From Harmonia axyridis (lineage: Eukaryota > Arthropoda > Insecta > Coleoptera > Coccinellidae): 64,000 nucleotides of DNA. Both the position numbers and the translations under genes were made by a program. The stretch's first letter is position 1. Each line of letters opens with the position of its first letter. The notes beneath the pieces are model-generated. The model was not told the origin of the DNA and ran no database searches. It was given only the letters and a program-made list of their open reading frames with translations. Below are positions 33,828 to 45,169 of this stretch, piece after piece. Location of the stretch: contig NC_059502.1 of assembly GCF_914767665.1 (NCBI RefSeq), forward strand, positions 58,758,031 through 58,822,030, read 5' to 3'.

Positions 33828-34756
33828 TAGGGTGTTTTTTTTCGACGTATATAATTTTAAGTTGGCATTACTGTTCAAGATGGCGACCGATTTAACAGCT
33901 GTCAAGTGATTCATTCTCAGTTTGGTTTGGCAATTCATCATGAATACACTCACGCCTGAACAACGCTTGCAAATAGTGCAAATGGGCCCAAAATGAGATT
34001 GCCGTTTTTCCCGATTTTCATAAGAGAATTTTGTTTAGCGATGAAGCGCACTTCTGGTTGAATGGCTACGTCAACAAACAAAACTGCCGCATTTGGAGTG
34101 AAGCTAATCCTCAAGGGTATGTCGAAACACTGTTACATCCAGAAAAACTGACTATTTGGTGCGCTTTATGGGCTGGTGGAATTATTGGTCCGTACTTCTT
34201 CAAAAACGATGATGGCCAGAACGTTACAGTCAATGGTGATCGGTATAGAGCCATGATTACTAACTTTTTCATTCCTGAATTGAACAACAATGATGTCCAG
34301 GAGCTGTGGTTCCAACAAGACGGCGCAACATGTCACACAGCTCGTGCCACAATCGATTTATTGAAAGACACATTTGGTGACCGCCTAATTTCACGTTTTG
34401 GACCTGTGAATTGGCCTCCAAGATCTTATGATTCAACACCGCTAGACTACTTTCTGTGGGGCTATGAAAAGTCATTGGTCTATGCGGATAAGCCACAAAC
34501 CCTTGACCATTTGGAAGACAACATTCGCCGTGTTATTGCCGATATACAGCCACAAATGTTGGAAAAAGTAATCGAAAATTGGACGTCCAGATTGGACTAC
34601 ATCCGAGCGAGCCGTGGCGGTCATATGCCAGAAATCATATTTAAAATGTAATGCCACAAGATTATCTTGCGGATAAATAAAATTCATGTCAATCGAATAA
34701 TCCATCGTTGTTTTATTGCAATTTAAAGTTCTATAGCTCTAAAAAAAAACACCCTT
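33828..34756 (+). mobile_element. Family A copy 9, second deletion class, best catalytic frame
   Basis: The left end is TATAGGGTGTTTTTTTTCGACG and the right end ACACCCTT is followed by TA at 34757-34758. The internal deletion joins GCAAATAGTGCAA to ATGGGCCCAAAATGAG. It therefore keeps the same upstream block as copy 5 but has its own left breakpoint. Confidence 0.93.
33940..34651 (+). pseudogene. Family A transposase remnant (copy 9), longest open catalytic domain
   Basis: The start at 33940 gives MNTLTPEQRLQIVQ, then runs out of frame at the junction and stops. In the other frame the sequence is open from just after a TAG near 33980, through WAQNEIAVFPDFHKRILFSDEAHFW, to the TAA at 34651. 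The stretch 34031-34651 alone is 206 codons. All three catalytic Asp are intact (FSDEAHFW, WFQQDGATCHTA, TPLDYFLWG). This is the only copy with an uninterrupted, triad-intact catalytic domain, but it has no ATG at its head and no DNA-binding region. Confidence 0.88.
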
Positions 34757-34758
34757 TA

Positions 34759-35345
34759 TTACAAGAAGATAAATGATACCTCACACTTCATTAGGAAAAA
34801 TGGCCTACAGTCAAATTGGCTAAATTTTTGATATGTTATAGTCCAACTCTTTCCAAACAAAAAGTTCAATAGGCAAAACTTTTTTTATAGGCTAATTTGG
34901 ACGCTACAGGCCCCTGAAAACTCTCATTTGTTCTCCATTGTTAATCAATACAAAACGTTATCCTGGATAAGCATCACTATTCTGAGTAATCAAGATGTGA
35001 AGAGTTAATATGAGATACTATTAAAAGCATTGTTCTTTGGTGTTGTTACATTTGGTCAATTCTACCATGTGTTCCAGCTACATTTTTTATTGTTCGATTA
35101 TGCGAAAATGTCTTTTGAACTTCTTGTTTGGAATGACTTGGAGTGAAGCATATAAAAAATTAGCCAATTTGACAGGAAGCCACTTTTCTTAATAAAGTGT
35201 GCGGTATTTGTATTTTATCTTTGAGGGTGTCTTTTTAGGTGCTAATTAAACTCGAGAAGACAATGCGATTTTATCGTCGTAATACAAGATTTTTAAAAAA
35301 GCGAGACTTCAGATTCAGTTGAAAAATAAAATGTCTGATTCTATT
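34759..35345. other. No recognised gene, 34.76-35.35 kb
   Basis: AT-rich spacer between family A copy 9 and the large inverted repeat E. Nothing recognised. Confidence 0.4.
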
Positions 35346-36280
35346 TGTACCGGGTATTTCACCATAATTTGACCCTCCCTTTAACTGTGTTACTAAAAGA
35401 GGTACAAAAAAATGTTTTCTACAAAAGTTTCACGAAATCGACTAATGTTCTTTAAAATGATTTCACAAAACGAAATATATACAGAGTGGGCAATATATTG
35501 ATTGCAACTTCATTTTTTCAAATGGAACACCCTGTATATTTTTCTATATTTGACTAGCTCTTTTTCCCCTTGACTTCAAATATATAACATATTTTTGGTC
35601 TAACTCTTTTATTGTGAGAACCACATAGTTTCAAATTTTAAAAACCACCTGGCAAGCTAAGTAATCAGTTTTCAAGTGTAAGGCTGCTATAAGACAAAAT
35701 GCCTTTTTTTGAGTTATGTCGTAAGCAACGATATGACATACGTTTTTCACTATGAATTGGAATTGGATGATTTGGATGCAACTCCATATATTTTCTCCTT
35801 GTAGCTTACTTATTTTCATTGTTCTTCACATAAATATTTCAAATTTTTCCGCTTCTTTGTAGTGAATATTCGATGAATATGAATATGACAAACGAATATT
35901 ATATACCGTTGTACGAGATAACTCAAAAAAAGGCATTTTGTATTATCGCAGCCTTCCACTTGAAAACTGATTACTTAGCTTGCCAGGTGGTTCTTGAAAC
36001 TCTGTGGTACTCAGAATAAGAGAGATAGGCCAAACATATGTTATATATTCGAAATCAGGGAAAAAAGAACTAGTCAACTATGGAAAAATATACTGGGTGT
36101 TCCATTTGAAAAAATGAAGTTGCAATCAATATGTTGCCCACTCTATATATATTTCATTTTGTGAAATCATTTTAAAAAGACTAGTTGATATCGTGAAGCT
36201 TTTGTAGGAAACATTTTTTTGTACCTCTTTCAGTAACAAAGTTGAAGGGGGGGTCAAATTATGGTGAAAAATCCGGTACA
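35346..36280. repeat. Giant inverted repeat E (foldback element)
   Basis: The left arm at about 35346-35735 reads TGTACCGGGTATTTCACCAT at its outer end. The right arm at about 35900-36280 is its reverse complement, ending ATGGTGAAAAATCCGGTACA. The spacer is about 160 bp. Pairing is visible along the whole arm, including the blocks CACCTGGCAAGCTAAGTAAT and GAACACCCTGTATATTTTTC and their inverses, with scattered mismatches. The open frame at 35631-35819 is in the arm and spacer and is not a gene. The arms look more diverged than those of element D, suggesting greater age. Confidence 0.85.
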
Positions 36281-37605
36281 TTAATATACTTCTAAATAAT
36301 ATTATCTAAGTGTATGAGTTGTGCTATATATCAATTCACAAACTTTTATATTCGCGAAATTTCAATTGATCCTTAGTTGTGTGAGTCGTTTTATAAGAAA
36401 TATAATGACATGTCAAGGAAACATTCAGGGAGTTCATCGGTCATAAAGTTATAATTCAGATATGGCTAACACATGTCTGTTTGTTCATAATGAACAAATT
36501 ATTATGTGATGAAGAATTTTCACGCTTCTAATTACAACCATCAGCCTGTCACATTTCATATTGTGAATCATATTTCATAATATACTATTTCATTTTTAAT
36601 GCAATGAAAAGCTTATATAACAGTTGGATGGATATAGGAATAACAAGAGTTAGCCCTGACACAGTTATAAATTATAAATATAACTTTATTTGCAAGTTGG
36701 TTTGAAAAACGCTTGTTTTTTTCTTTTCCTGCAATCGTCCAATGCGGGAGATAATAAAAAGCTCGTATTTATGAAGGTTCAGAAGGCCTTATAATTTGAA
36801 TTATTGGAAAAATATATCGGAAGCATTTGTGTAAAATTTGCGGAGTTCTCATTATCGATTTGAATGAGAACGCTGCATTCAAAAGGAATGAATATTTCTG
36901 TAGAAAGATGATATCAAAACAACATTGTATTGGAATATCGAAAGGGCAACATGTAAAATGATATTTCAACAAGATAACAACTTGTAATCCGAATAAGCAT
37001 GGTTCTGTTCTCTTTCACTCCTTGAAAGTGCTTAAATCTATACGGATATATCTTGTTCGGTCATGTAATAGCTATATTATGAGAAACCCATTTTATAAAG
37101 ATGACAGCATCCTTCTTCAGATCTCCCAGAAGGCCTTCTGTCACAAGACAACCAAAATTTATTGATTGAAAGCGTCAAAATGGGATTAATCTACCGGAAT
37201 CATCTTGCGGGTGTAGTATATTGGAATGGAATAATCGCATTCGTCCAGTTTATTGTTCGTCCACTCTGAGGAGCAGCAAACCGAAGTTTCATCTGTCTAT
37301 GTGTACCGTACGATTTTATTCAAATTAATCCCAAACTATAATAGACGTCTGTCTTGTAAAGCAGCCGGTTAAGGTGTCTGCTTTCACTCTCCGGCGCTAA
37401 GCTTAAGTAGGACATTTTTAGCTTATTGTGTGTCTAATAAACGCTACAAATTATTTATTCATTCGTTTCAATCAATCAAATTATTAGTCCTTTCAGATAT
37501 TTCACAAATGCATTTCAATACCTAGAAATCAAAACAATGAATATGATAATACTAGAGTTATAAGTTATAAAACTGCTATTTTGCCAAACTTCAACACCCT
37601 GTTTC
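36281..37605. other. No recognised gene, 36.28-37.61 kb
   Basis: Includes a less AT-rich segment at about 37120-37420 with no open frame or element that I recognise. A 67-codon minus-strand frame at 36769-36972 is unremarkable. Confidence 0.4.
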
Positions 37606-37688
37606 TCTAAAACGAAGCTTGTTAGGATATATGTTGCATGAAAAGTTTTTTTCTATTCCACGCGAAAGTTATTGAACTAAAAATCTGG
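37606..37688 (+). repeat. Direct repeat left of the Tc1-like relic
   Basis: Matches 39240-39336 in the same orientation. Both contain CTAAAACGAA, TTGTTAGGATAT, AAAGTTATTGAACTAAAA and a final TCTGG/TCTAG. The Tc1-like element lies between them. Confidence 0.7.
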
Positions 37689-37764
37689 AATTCCGTATAT
37701 TGTATATCAGGAATAGAAATACTTTGATTCCTAATAAAACAATAATTTATATCCTAACTGACAA

Positions 37765-39135
37765 AGAAACTGCAACAACATGAAGGAGGTGTTTTTTTCT
37801 TGGTGAAACATAGATAGAATAACAAGGAGTAAATGACTGAAATTTGGAGAAAAAAAAGGAGGGTTTACAATTTTTAATAAATTTGTTAATAATATGTTTG
37901 TCCACCGCGATTATTTATACACTCCCCAACAAGTCTAGGCATTGATGCGATAAGATGGTCTATTTCTTCTTGAGGGTTACTATCCCAAGCTACCTGTACT
38001 TCATGTCTCAGAGCCGCTAAAGTCCGTGGAGGCTGGGGTAAATATCCAAGCCTTATTACTATGTCCCAAACATGCTCTATGGGGTAACTCAGAGATCGTG
38101 GGACCTGGCAGCCATAGCAAAAGATTCACATTGGTTGCTTCGAAAAAGTTTGAACTAACTCTGCCAATATGAGGTCGGGCATTATCTTGCTGAAATATTG
38201 GATTCTGGAGCCGGTTAAAGTAAAGGAGATCATATGGCTCCACTATTTCTTGAAGGTAACTCAAAGCTGCCATGTTACCTCGAATAAAGACTGAAGGTGA
38301 CCTACTTGCATGTGCAATAGCACCCCATTCCATAACGCCTACTGTCCAGTGTGCATGACTCTCAACATCAAACAGAGGTTCACGTCTTTCTCCCCAACTT
38401 CGTCTAACCCTTTTTCGGCCATCAAGTGCACCCAAGGAGAATCGAGATTCATCAAGAAAGACGACCTGATGCCATTCCACATTCCAATGTTGACGTTCAG
38501 GTGCACCTCTGTAATCGTTGCCGGCGATGTTCAACCGTCAGAGGTAACACAAGATGGGGTCGATAATGCTGCAGTCCAAAAGACCTTATCCGGCGGTAAA
38601 CCGTTTGGGTACTTACATGATGGCCTTGTTCTCCTAAGCTCTTATCAGCCAAAGAGCGAGTTGTCGCAAATCTGTTTCTAATGGCTATTAGTCTCAGACG
38701 TCGATCTTGAACTTCATTTATGTCCCTTCGACGTCCGGAGCCTGCTCTTCTTCGATTTTGGGCATTATCAAACCACGCTTGACAACATCTCATAACAGTA
38801 TTTGTATTTCTGTTCGAATGGTTAGCGATTTCTCGAAATGACTACCCCACCTCCCGTAGACCAATAATTCGACCTCCTTCAAATTCACTTAGTTGGCGAT
38901 AAATTCCGCGTACACGTGCTCTAGGTATTTCAACAATAACTAAACATCGACTTTGGATCTCCTCGAACAGTTGGTTTGTTGTAAAATTTGAAAACCTTGC
39001 AAAAAAAGACCACAATATTAAAAAAAAAATTGTTTGCAAAAAACCTACACGATTTTTTCTCCAAATTCAATCATTGATATTTTACCAAAAAAGTATTTTA
39101 CATTTAAACAGCTTCTTCTGGGTATTGCAGTATGT
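37765..39135 (-). mobile_element. Tc1-like (DD34E) transposon relic
   Basis: The long imperfect terminal inverted repeats run inward to an AATTTGGAGAAAAAA block on each side (37850s on the left, 39050s inverted on the right). They bound about 1.37 kb, a normal size for a Tc1 element. The minus strand carries a decayed Tc1-type transposase. Exact ends are uncertain because the outer TIRs are diverged. Confidence 0.75.
37886..39040 (-). pseudogene. Tc1-like transposase pseudogene
   Basis: From the right, the protein reads GIYRQLSEFEGGRIIGLREVG, a stop in place of Trp, then FREIANHSNRNTNTVMRCCQ (helix-turn-helix region). GSGRRRD and HVSTQTVYRRIRSFGL (second DNA-binding subdomain) follow. The catalytic part has VVFLDESRFSL (first Asp) and IFQQDNARPHIGR (second Asp). 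After frame changes comes IEHVWDIVIRLGYLPQPP with the Glu of the DD34E triad, ending near MPRLVGECINNRGGQTYY. At least two frameshifts and a nonsense mutation break it. The long open pieces are 38497-38793 and 38001-38534. Confidence 0.85.
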
Positions 39136-39239
39136 GCCAGTTGGTATATGTACTATTATTATTTATTATAATGAATGTCATAATTTAATGGTTTAAAAAT
39201 GTTGAAATTATTATAAAACATTCAATTTGACAAAAAGAA

Positions 39240-39336
39240 TCTAAAACGAAAGTTGTTAGGATATTTGTTTATATCAACTTTTTTCACGGAACGAGTTGTT
39301 CTATCCTACGCCAAAGTTATTGAACTAAAATCTAGA
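39240..39336 (+). repeat. Direct repeat right of the Tc1-like relic
   Basis: Second member of the pair described at 37606-37688. It carries about 14 extra bases (around TTCACGGAACGAGTTG) and is otherwise co-linear. Confidence 0.7.
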
Positions 39337-40608
39337 CCAACCTGTATGTGGACTACTTTTCTTTAATCATCAAAAGTTTTGTGTGCAACTTTTTCGATTA
39401 ATCCAAATTGAAATTCATTGCTATTATTATTCAATTATGAATTCGAAGATCTTCTCCGGTTGTAAGAAAGTTTCAAACTTCATCAATAACTAACCTCCTG
39501 TGAATTTAACTACCTTTCTCCTTGTTTATATGCAACAAGTTTCGTGTTTGCAATTAGCTCGCTGTGTGGGAAAATATTGGTGATAATATAATCAATAATA
39601 TTTGACACCTACAGCATGTCCCCTTAATTCTGAGACACATATCGTATTACGTTATCACATTTTTTTTTGTACCCACCTTGGTTAGCCGACATTTGTGATC
39701 GAAATAAGGGTTTGGGCAAACAAATATGTTCACTAAAGTTCACATCGGTTAACGTGAAGTCACTAGATGTACAACGCATTTGTCTATCATCAGTACTGGT
39801 AAATTTGATCGAATTATATGCATGAGATAAATTATCACCAACTCTTTTAATAAGTAGGACAATCATGCGGGTGGAATTCTCATTTGATGGGGTAGTTGAA
39901 CTTCAAATTCTTTGATTTTTTCATTTGATACTTATACGGTCATTTATCTATGAGTCATGTTGGTTTCTTTTATGCAGGTAGTCCTGAGAAAAAAATTGAA
40001 GAATGAAAGAGCTAATTATTGGGCACACATGTTTGACATATTTTATATTTGACAGTTTTGAGTGGAAGACAGGTACCTAATTTCTTAACATTTTGAGGAT
40101 GGTCTTAAATGATATACATGATTCACTCAATCAATATCTTATGTTCATCGATAAAGTGAGATATCCAAAAATTCAGATATTGGGCATTTACAAAAATTAA
40201 TAAACTATGAGTTTTTTCAATCTGATATATCCCTGAACCTGTACTGAATATTTTTCCAAGAACTGAATGACTCGTCTTGAATTTTTTCTTTTATTTACAG
40301 ATGCGGCGAAGAAATTCTAAGATGCATATTCACGAAATGTAGATTTCAATTTCAATAGGATAATCAATTTTTGTGAACATGATTGTTGTATTGAATCTTA
40401 TTAGAGATTATTTGGTATTTCTTTGTGGTTTTTCAACTGAAATTTGACACTCAGTAAAACCAAAAAGAAGCCTTGTGGTCTATAGTTTATTAACACATAA
40501 GGGGGTTATTTTTATTCTGAATTTATGGTAAAAAGGCGGCTTACTTTCGGAAAATCCTGAATATACAGATAAAAATTTTTATATAAAAGTGTCGAAAGTG
40601 TCACTTAT
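39337..40608. other. No recognised gene, 39.34-40.61 kb
   Basis: An 80-codon minus-strand frame at 39624-39866 is fairly polar (it includes NSIKFTSTDDRQMRC and LPKPLFRSQMSANQGG), which is less typical of translated AT-rich DNA. I recognise no domain. It could be a fragment of a decayed gene. Confidence 0.3.
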
Positions 40609-41071
40609 TTATGTTTTTCTACATTCATGCAAAAAGCAAAACTTTATTGAACTATATTTAGTGGAAAAAGAAGTTCTTTATTGCACTAGTGCAATAAAGT
40701 TTTTATTGCACTCATCTGTCATTCTACTTCAACGTGCTGTCATCATGACAAACAAATATTTCAGCCTGAAGGAAATAACGAGGTACAGTTACCAAGTACT
40801 AGTACGTTTACAGCAGTAACAAATAAAGAAGTGGATTTAAAAAGTACTTCACTGCGAAATATTCATATTGAAAATTGCACCAATTATTCATTCACTTTCA
40901 ACATTGAGGGTAAAAATAAAGTTTGAGTTAAATTGTTAAACGTATTAGTTCCTGTTTCAATGCAAATCGATATTAATAATAAAATATTCAAGTTGCGCTT
41001 TTCATTTTCCTACACCTAGTGCCGCGACTCAATAAATCATTTTTTGCTTTTTGTATGAACGTAGAAAAAAT
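40609..41071. repeat. Inverted-repeat element I
   Basis: Arms at about 40609-40650 and 41030-41071 are imperfect reverse complements. The left contains TTCATGCAAAAAGCAAAACTT, and the right contains GCTTTTTGTATGAACGTAG. Inside and just beyond are palindromes built on the same TTGCAC/GTGCAA words: a perfect 24-bp palindrome at 40676-40699, and 14-bp arms around a TTT loop at 41102-41132. It has no coding capacity and is probably a foldback MITE. Confidence 0.6.
40676..40699. repeat. Perfect 24-bp palindrome
   Basis: CTTTATTGCACTAGTGCAAT plus AAAG reads identically on both strands, with no spacer. It lies inside inverted-repeat element I. Confidence 0.85.
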
Positions 41072-41101
41072 GTTGTATGCAACTCGTGCAAAAATTGTTT
41101 T

Positions 41102-41132
41102 TTGCACTCAACGTGTTTCACGTTGAGTGCAA
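41102..41132. repeat. Perfect 14-bp inverted repeat with TTT loop
   Basis: TTGCACTCAACGTG at 41102-41115 pairs with 41119-41132 across TTT. It sits just outside the right arm of element I and shares its TTGCAC word. Confidence 0.85.
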
Positions 41133-41904
41133 TTAACATTCACTTTTTGCACTTGTTGCATAAATAACTATTTCTAAGGCATGTCAACTTACAGGGTAGT
41201 TGAGGTTCGAAGGTTCAGTGAAATTTCGTGAAAAAATTATATTAATACAAATTAGAAAAGGAGCGCAAAAGCTACTGAGTCCAAGTAGTGCTTTCTTCAT
41301 GTGTTTTAATTCCACGAGTACCAGAGTTCATTTTTTTGAAACAACATTGGGTAGATCCTGGCGCAATATTGTATTTTCCATTTCTAATCAATGTATAGGG
41401 ATTTTGGCTATTTGCAAAAACGAGAAAACGTGATTCCGTTCTCTCAAACTAACGATCAAGTTCAGAGTATTGAAATGCTTTTGCCATAATTAAAAAATTA
41501 TAAATAGTCAATTTACTCATTCAAGCGACTAATAGTCTGTCCCTACCGAAAATGTAAATTCGACTAAATTAATCTATGTGTACCGTAACAGCCTACTATA
41601 TAAACTTGTGCCACTTGCATAACATCGATTCATTAAGACTGACCACATGGGCTCGCCTATTTACATACCTTTAAATATATAACACGTCCTACATGAAAAG
41701 TTTCAGTGCCCATATGCCGCTAAATGTAACACAAACGTTGAAAGAGAATGGACATATATTTGTTCCATTATTTACAGAGGTTTTATCGCGTATTTGCGAG
41801 TCTGAATACATGGCGAAAAATTATGGGAATAATGGGAAAATTATGCGGAAAGGCAATAGAGAGAATAAACCAGAAAAATATATTGTGGAAATTTAGCCTA
41901 ACAG
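41133..41904. other. No recognised gene, 41.13-41.90 kb
   Basis: Open frames of 77 codons (41200-41433) and 118 codons (41748-42104) occur. The latter runs into the mariner relic from outside on the opposite strand and is not a gene. Confidence 0.4.
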
Positions 41905-42955
41905 GCCAATTGAAAAGTCCCCGGTCTACCATAGAACACATTTTTTTGGCAAAATTCGATTTTATTATTCAACATAATTGCCTTCAAGGGCGATACAGCG
42001 ATTATAGCGATCTTCCAACTTTTCGATACCATTTTTGTTGTACGATTTGTTATTCGCTTCAAAATAGGCCTCAGTTTCGGCGATTACTTCTTCACTGGCG
42101 CTAAATTTCTTTCCGCGAGCATACTCTTGAGGTCTGAGAACAGGAAAAAGTCGCTGGGGTCCAGATCTGGTGAATACGTCGGATGCAGAAACAATTCGAA
42201 GCCCAATTCATGCAATGTTGCCATTGTTTTCATTGATTTGTGACACGGCGTATTATCTTGATGAAACAGCATCATATTTTCTTCTAATGGGCCCGTTTTT
42301 TGACGATTTCATCCTTTAAACGATCCAATAACGCTATATAATAATCGCTATTGATGGTCTGGCCCTTTTGAAGGCAATCGATGAATATTATACCTGGCGC
42401 ATCCCAGAATACTGATGCCATAATCTTGCCAGCTGACTGTTGTGTTTTTCCTAGCTTTGGATTCGGTTCATCTTGTGCAGTCCACTCAGCTGACTGTCGA
42501 TTGGACCCCGGAGTGAAATAATGGAGCCATGTTTCATCCATTGTCACATATCGACGCAAAAATTCAGATTTATTACACTTAAACAGCGCTTCAAACACTG
42601 CTCAGAATCATTAAAATGTTGTTGCTTTTGATCGATTGTGAGCTCGCGCGGCACCCATTTTCCACACAGCTTCTTCATGTACAAATATTCGTGAATGATA
42701 TGATGTACACGTTCAGATGATATCTTCACAATATCTGCTATCTTGATCAACTTCACTTTACGGTCATTCAAAATTATTTTTTGGATTTTTTCGTCGGTGA
42801 CAGCCTCTTTTGAGCATCCACAAACTAATGGTCGGACTGCTGTCAAATTTTGACACGTATCGTTTGAAGGTTGGTACTAACTGAAATTCATATGGATTTA
42901 ATACTAGCACCGCCATCTGTGCATCAGACCGGGGACTCTTCAATTTTCATTGTCT
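41905..42955 (-). mobile_element. Mariner (DD34D) transposon relic
   Basis: Terminal inverted repeats are clear. AATTGAAAAGTCCCCGGTCT lies at the left (41908-41927), and the inverse of AATTGAAGAGTCCCCGGTCT lies at the right (about 42926-42945). The minus strand encodes a mariner transposase in pieces. At about 1.05 kb it is shorter than an intact mariner of about 1.3 kb. The missing part is the N-terminal coding region next to the right TIR. Confidence 0.88.
41965..42846 (-). pseudogene. Mariner transposase pseudogene, N-terminus deleted
   Basis: The first readable segment (42846 downward) has AVTDEKIQKIILNDRKVKLI, then the second helix-turn-helix, ending in KLCGKWVPRELTIDQKQ. The catalytic core shows RRYVTMDETWLHYFTPGSNR (first Asp), a HQDNTPCHKS box (second Asp) and SPDLDPSDFFLFSDL (third Asp), an intact DD34D set. 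The C-terminus continues to EDRYNRCIALEGNYVE and TAA at 41965-41967. Frameshifts near 42280 and 42560 split it. The first 90 or so residues of a normal mariner protein are missing. Confidence 0.88.
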
Positions 42956-44877
42956 ATTCAGGAATGAATATTTTATTGACTTGATTCTTTTCAATTCTTG
43001 GTGTCAGAAATATTTAGTTTGAAGTTTTTGATGTAAGACTCCCCATTACATATTACTTTTCGTTTCAGGTATGTGACCTTCCACCAACCCACTCAACTAT
43101 GTCGTCAGGTCGGTAAACACAAAGCTCAAAGATAATGTGACTTCTAAATACAGACTGATATTCAATTCGAATCACCACCCATTACGAACAAGGGCCTGCC
43201 TAAAAAACAATCATTGATAGCTGGTAATGTAATGGTGCATGTATATTTGTGGATGAGTAGGTTATTTTGTATGAATAATTCAATATTGAATATGCTTGAT
43301 ATTAAGGTACCAATGAAAGTTGAATTCGATTTACATTTGTAAGATTTTGATTTAGTTTCATTTAATCACTTTTATTAGATTAAAATCAAATAAAAAAAAA
43401 CAGTAACGAAACAAAATTCAATATTTCTTGCTGAAAATGGCAAAAATTCCAGCTAGGTGTATTTTTTGTAATCGTTCATAATTTAAATTTATATGATTCT
43501 GCTGAAATGTTCCAAAGTTTTCGGTTCGTATTACTTCGAGCTTTTGTAATTAGGTATTTATTGGAAAACATTTTGATTTTCTTAGGTCAGTTTCTCATGA
43601 AAATTGTGTTAAATATCATAAAGATATTTCCGAAACATTTCTCTGAACTATCTGAGATTTATCACTTTTATAAAAATTTTATTCCAAAAGAATATGTGTA
43701 GGATATGTTTCTTTTTTAATTTCCAAATATCTAAACTGATGAATATATTCTCATTTATTTAAATTACTTATTATGTATTTCCTATTTAGGCATTCTTGAG
43801 TCTAGCTAGACGGTCAATATTTTAGTGCTTCAATCGGTGTAGAAATTTACTTTCATTTTTCACCTTGAAAAAAAAAATAACTACAGAGAAGTTCCGTATT
43901 TCTTTATATTCAAGAATATAATATTTTCATAGAATTCATCAACTGCAGACATTGATTTTTCCACTGAGAAAGGCTTTCAGCTTTCAGCGAATAGATCAAG
44001 GTCGTACGAAGCCACAATCCTCTCCTTCTATATAGTTTTTTTTTTCATTTTATTTCAGCGAATCAGTGAACGCGAGGTTAATGCAACGTGAAAAAGTCGG
44101 TCCCTTTGAAGTTTGTAATTTAGTTCCATAAATTCACCGTGCAGACATATAAAACTGATATCCATCTTAATATTCAGGCTGATAAAGGGTTCTTTGTAAG
44201 TATGCAGCGTTCGTCCTCATACTATGGAAAAATTTGTCGGAATTTGGTCGAAAATCGTTTTACAGGCGTATAATACCTGATGTGATTTTTTTTATGTTTC
44301 TCAGCATCTAGTCAGTAAACCAGCGAATCGTACCTACAAAGAATATTAACCGAATGAAAATGTTGTCACATTTTAATATTTTTTCTGTATTTTTTTTATT
44401 CATTTTCAGCATTTTAGCATATTACAATTATCTTGAATCCATTAATTATATTCAGGTAAAAATACGTTTTCATAAATTGTAGAAGCTATTAATGCACGAA
44501 TGCACCTTCTTAAATCACCTGGTTTTATATTCTTCCGTTTTTTCATTTCCTGAACACAGAGTGATTTCATTTCGTCAGAATGTTTGTAATTTTTCAAGAT
44601 AGATTTTCGCAAATCAGACTAGGAGTTCCGTAAATATGACCATACTATACGAATTACTTACATGAGAAGGTATCGTATCGAGTTGTGATTTTGTGTGCAG
44701 ACAGCAGATATAAAATAGTAATTTCAACTTGTGCAAAATTTTCTGTTGATGGTTTCATCAGAAATCAGAACTGAAGGTAATTCAAGCTAAGCGTAAAAAA
44801 ATTATGCTGATTGTTGATTTCAATGTCAACTATCCGGCTTAAAAAATCCATTTCACTTTCAAAAAAGTGGAAAATAC
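42956..44877. other. No recognised gene, 42.96-44.88 kb
   Basis: Very AT-rich DNA. Open frames do not exceed 64 codons and none is recognisable. Confidence 0.45.
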
Positions 44878-45169
44878 GGGGTCTTTCAATAAGAGGTATT
44901 ATTTTGATAACGAATAAACGAGTATATTTATTATATTTTCACTGGAGGAGTTCCAAGTTCTGAGCATCCATTTCAATACATATTTCTCATAATCTTAGAA
45001 AAGATTTGGATCATTGGCGGAATGAATATCGTTGCTTTTGTAAAAGGTTTTCCAATGAGAAGTTCAATGGATGTTCGTTTCATTGTATAGAGTAAGTTAT
45101 ATCATTAAAGATGGAAAATGATATCAACCAAATGACCGGCATAGCTACGGTTGCAGAAACATATTCTTT

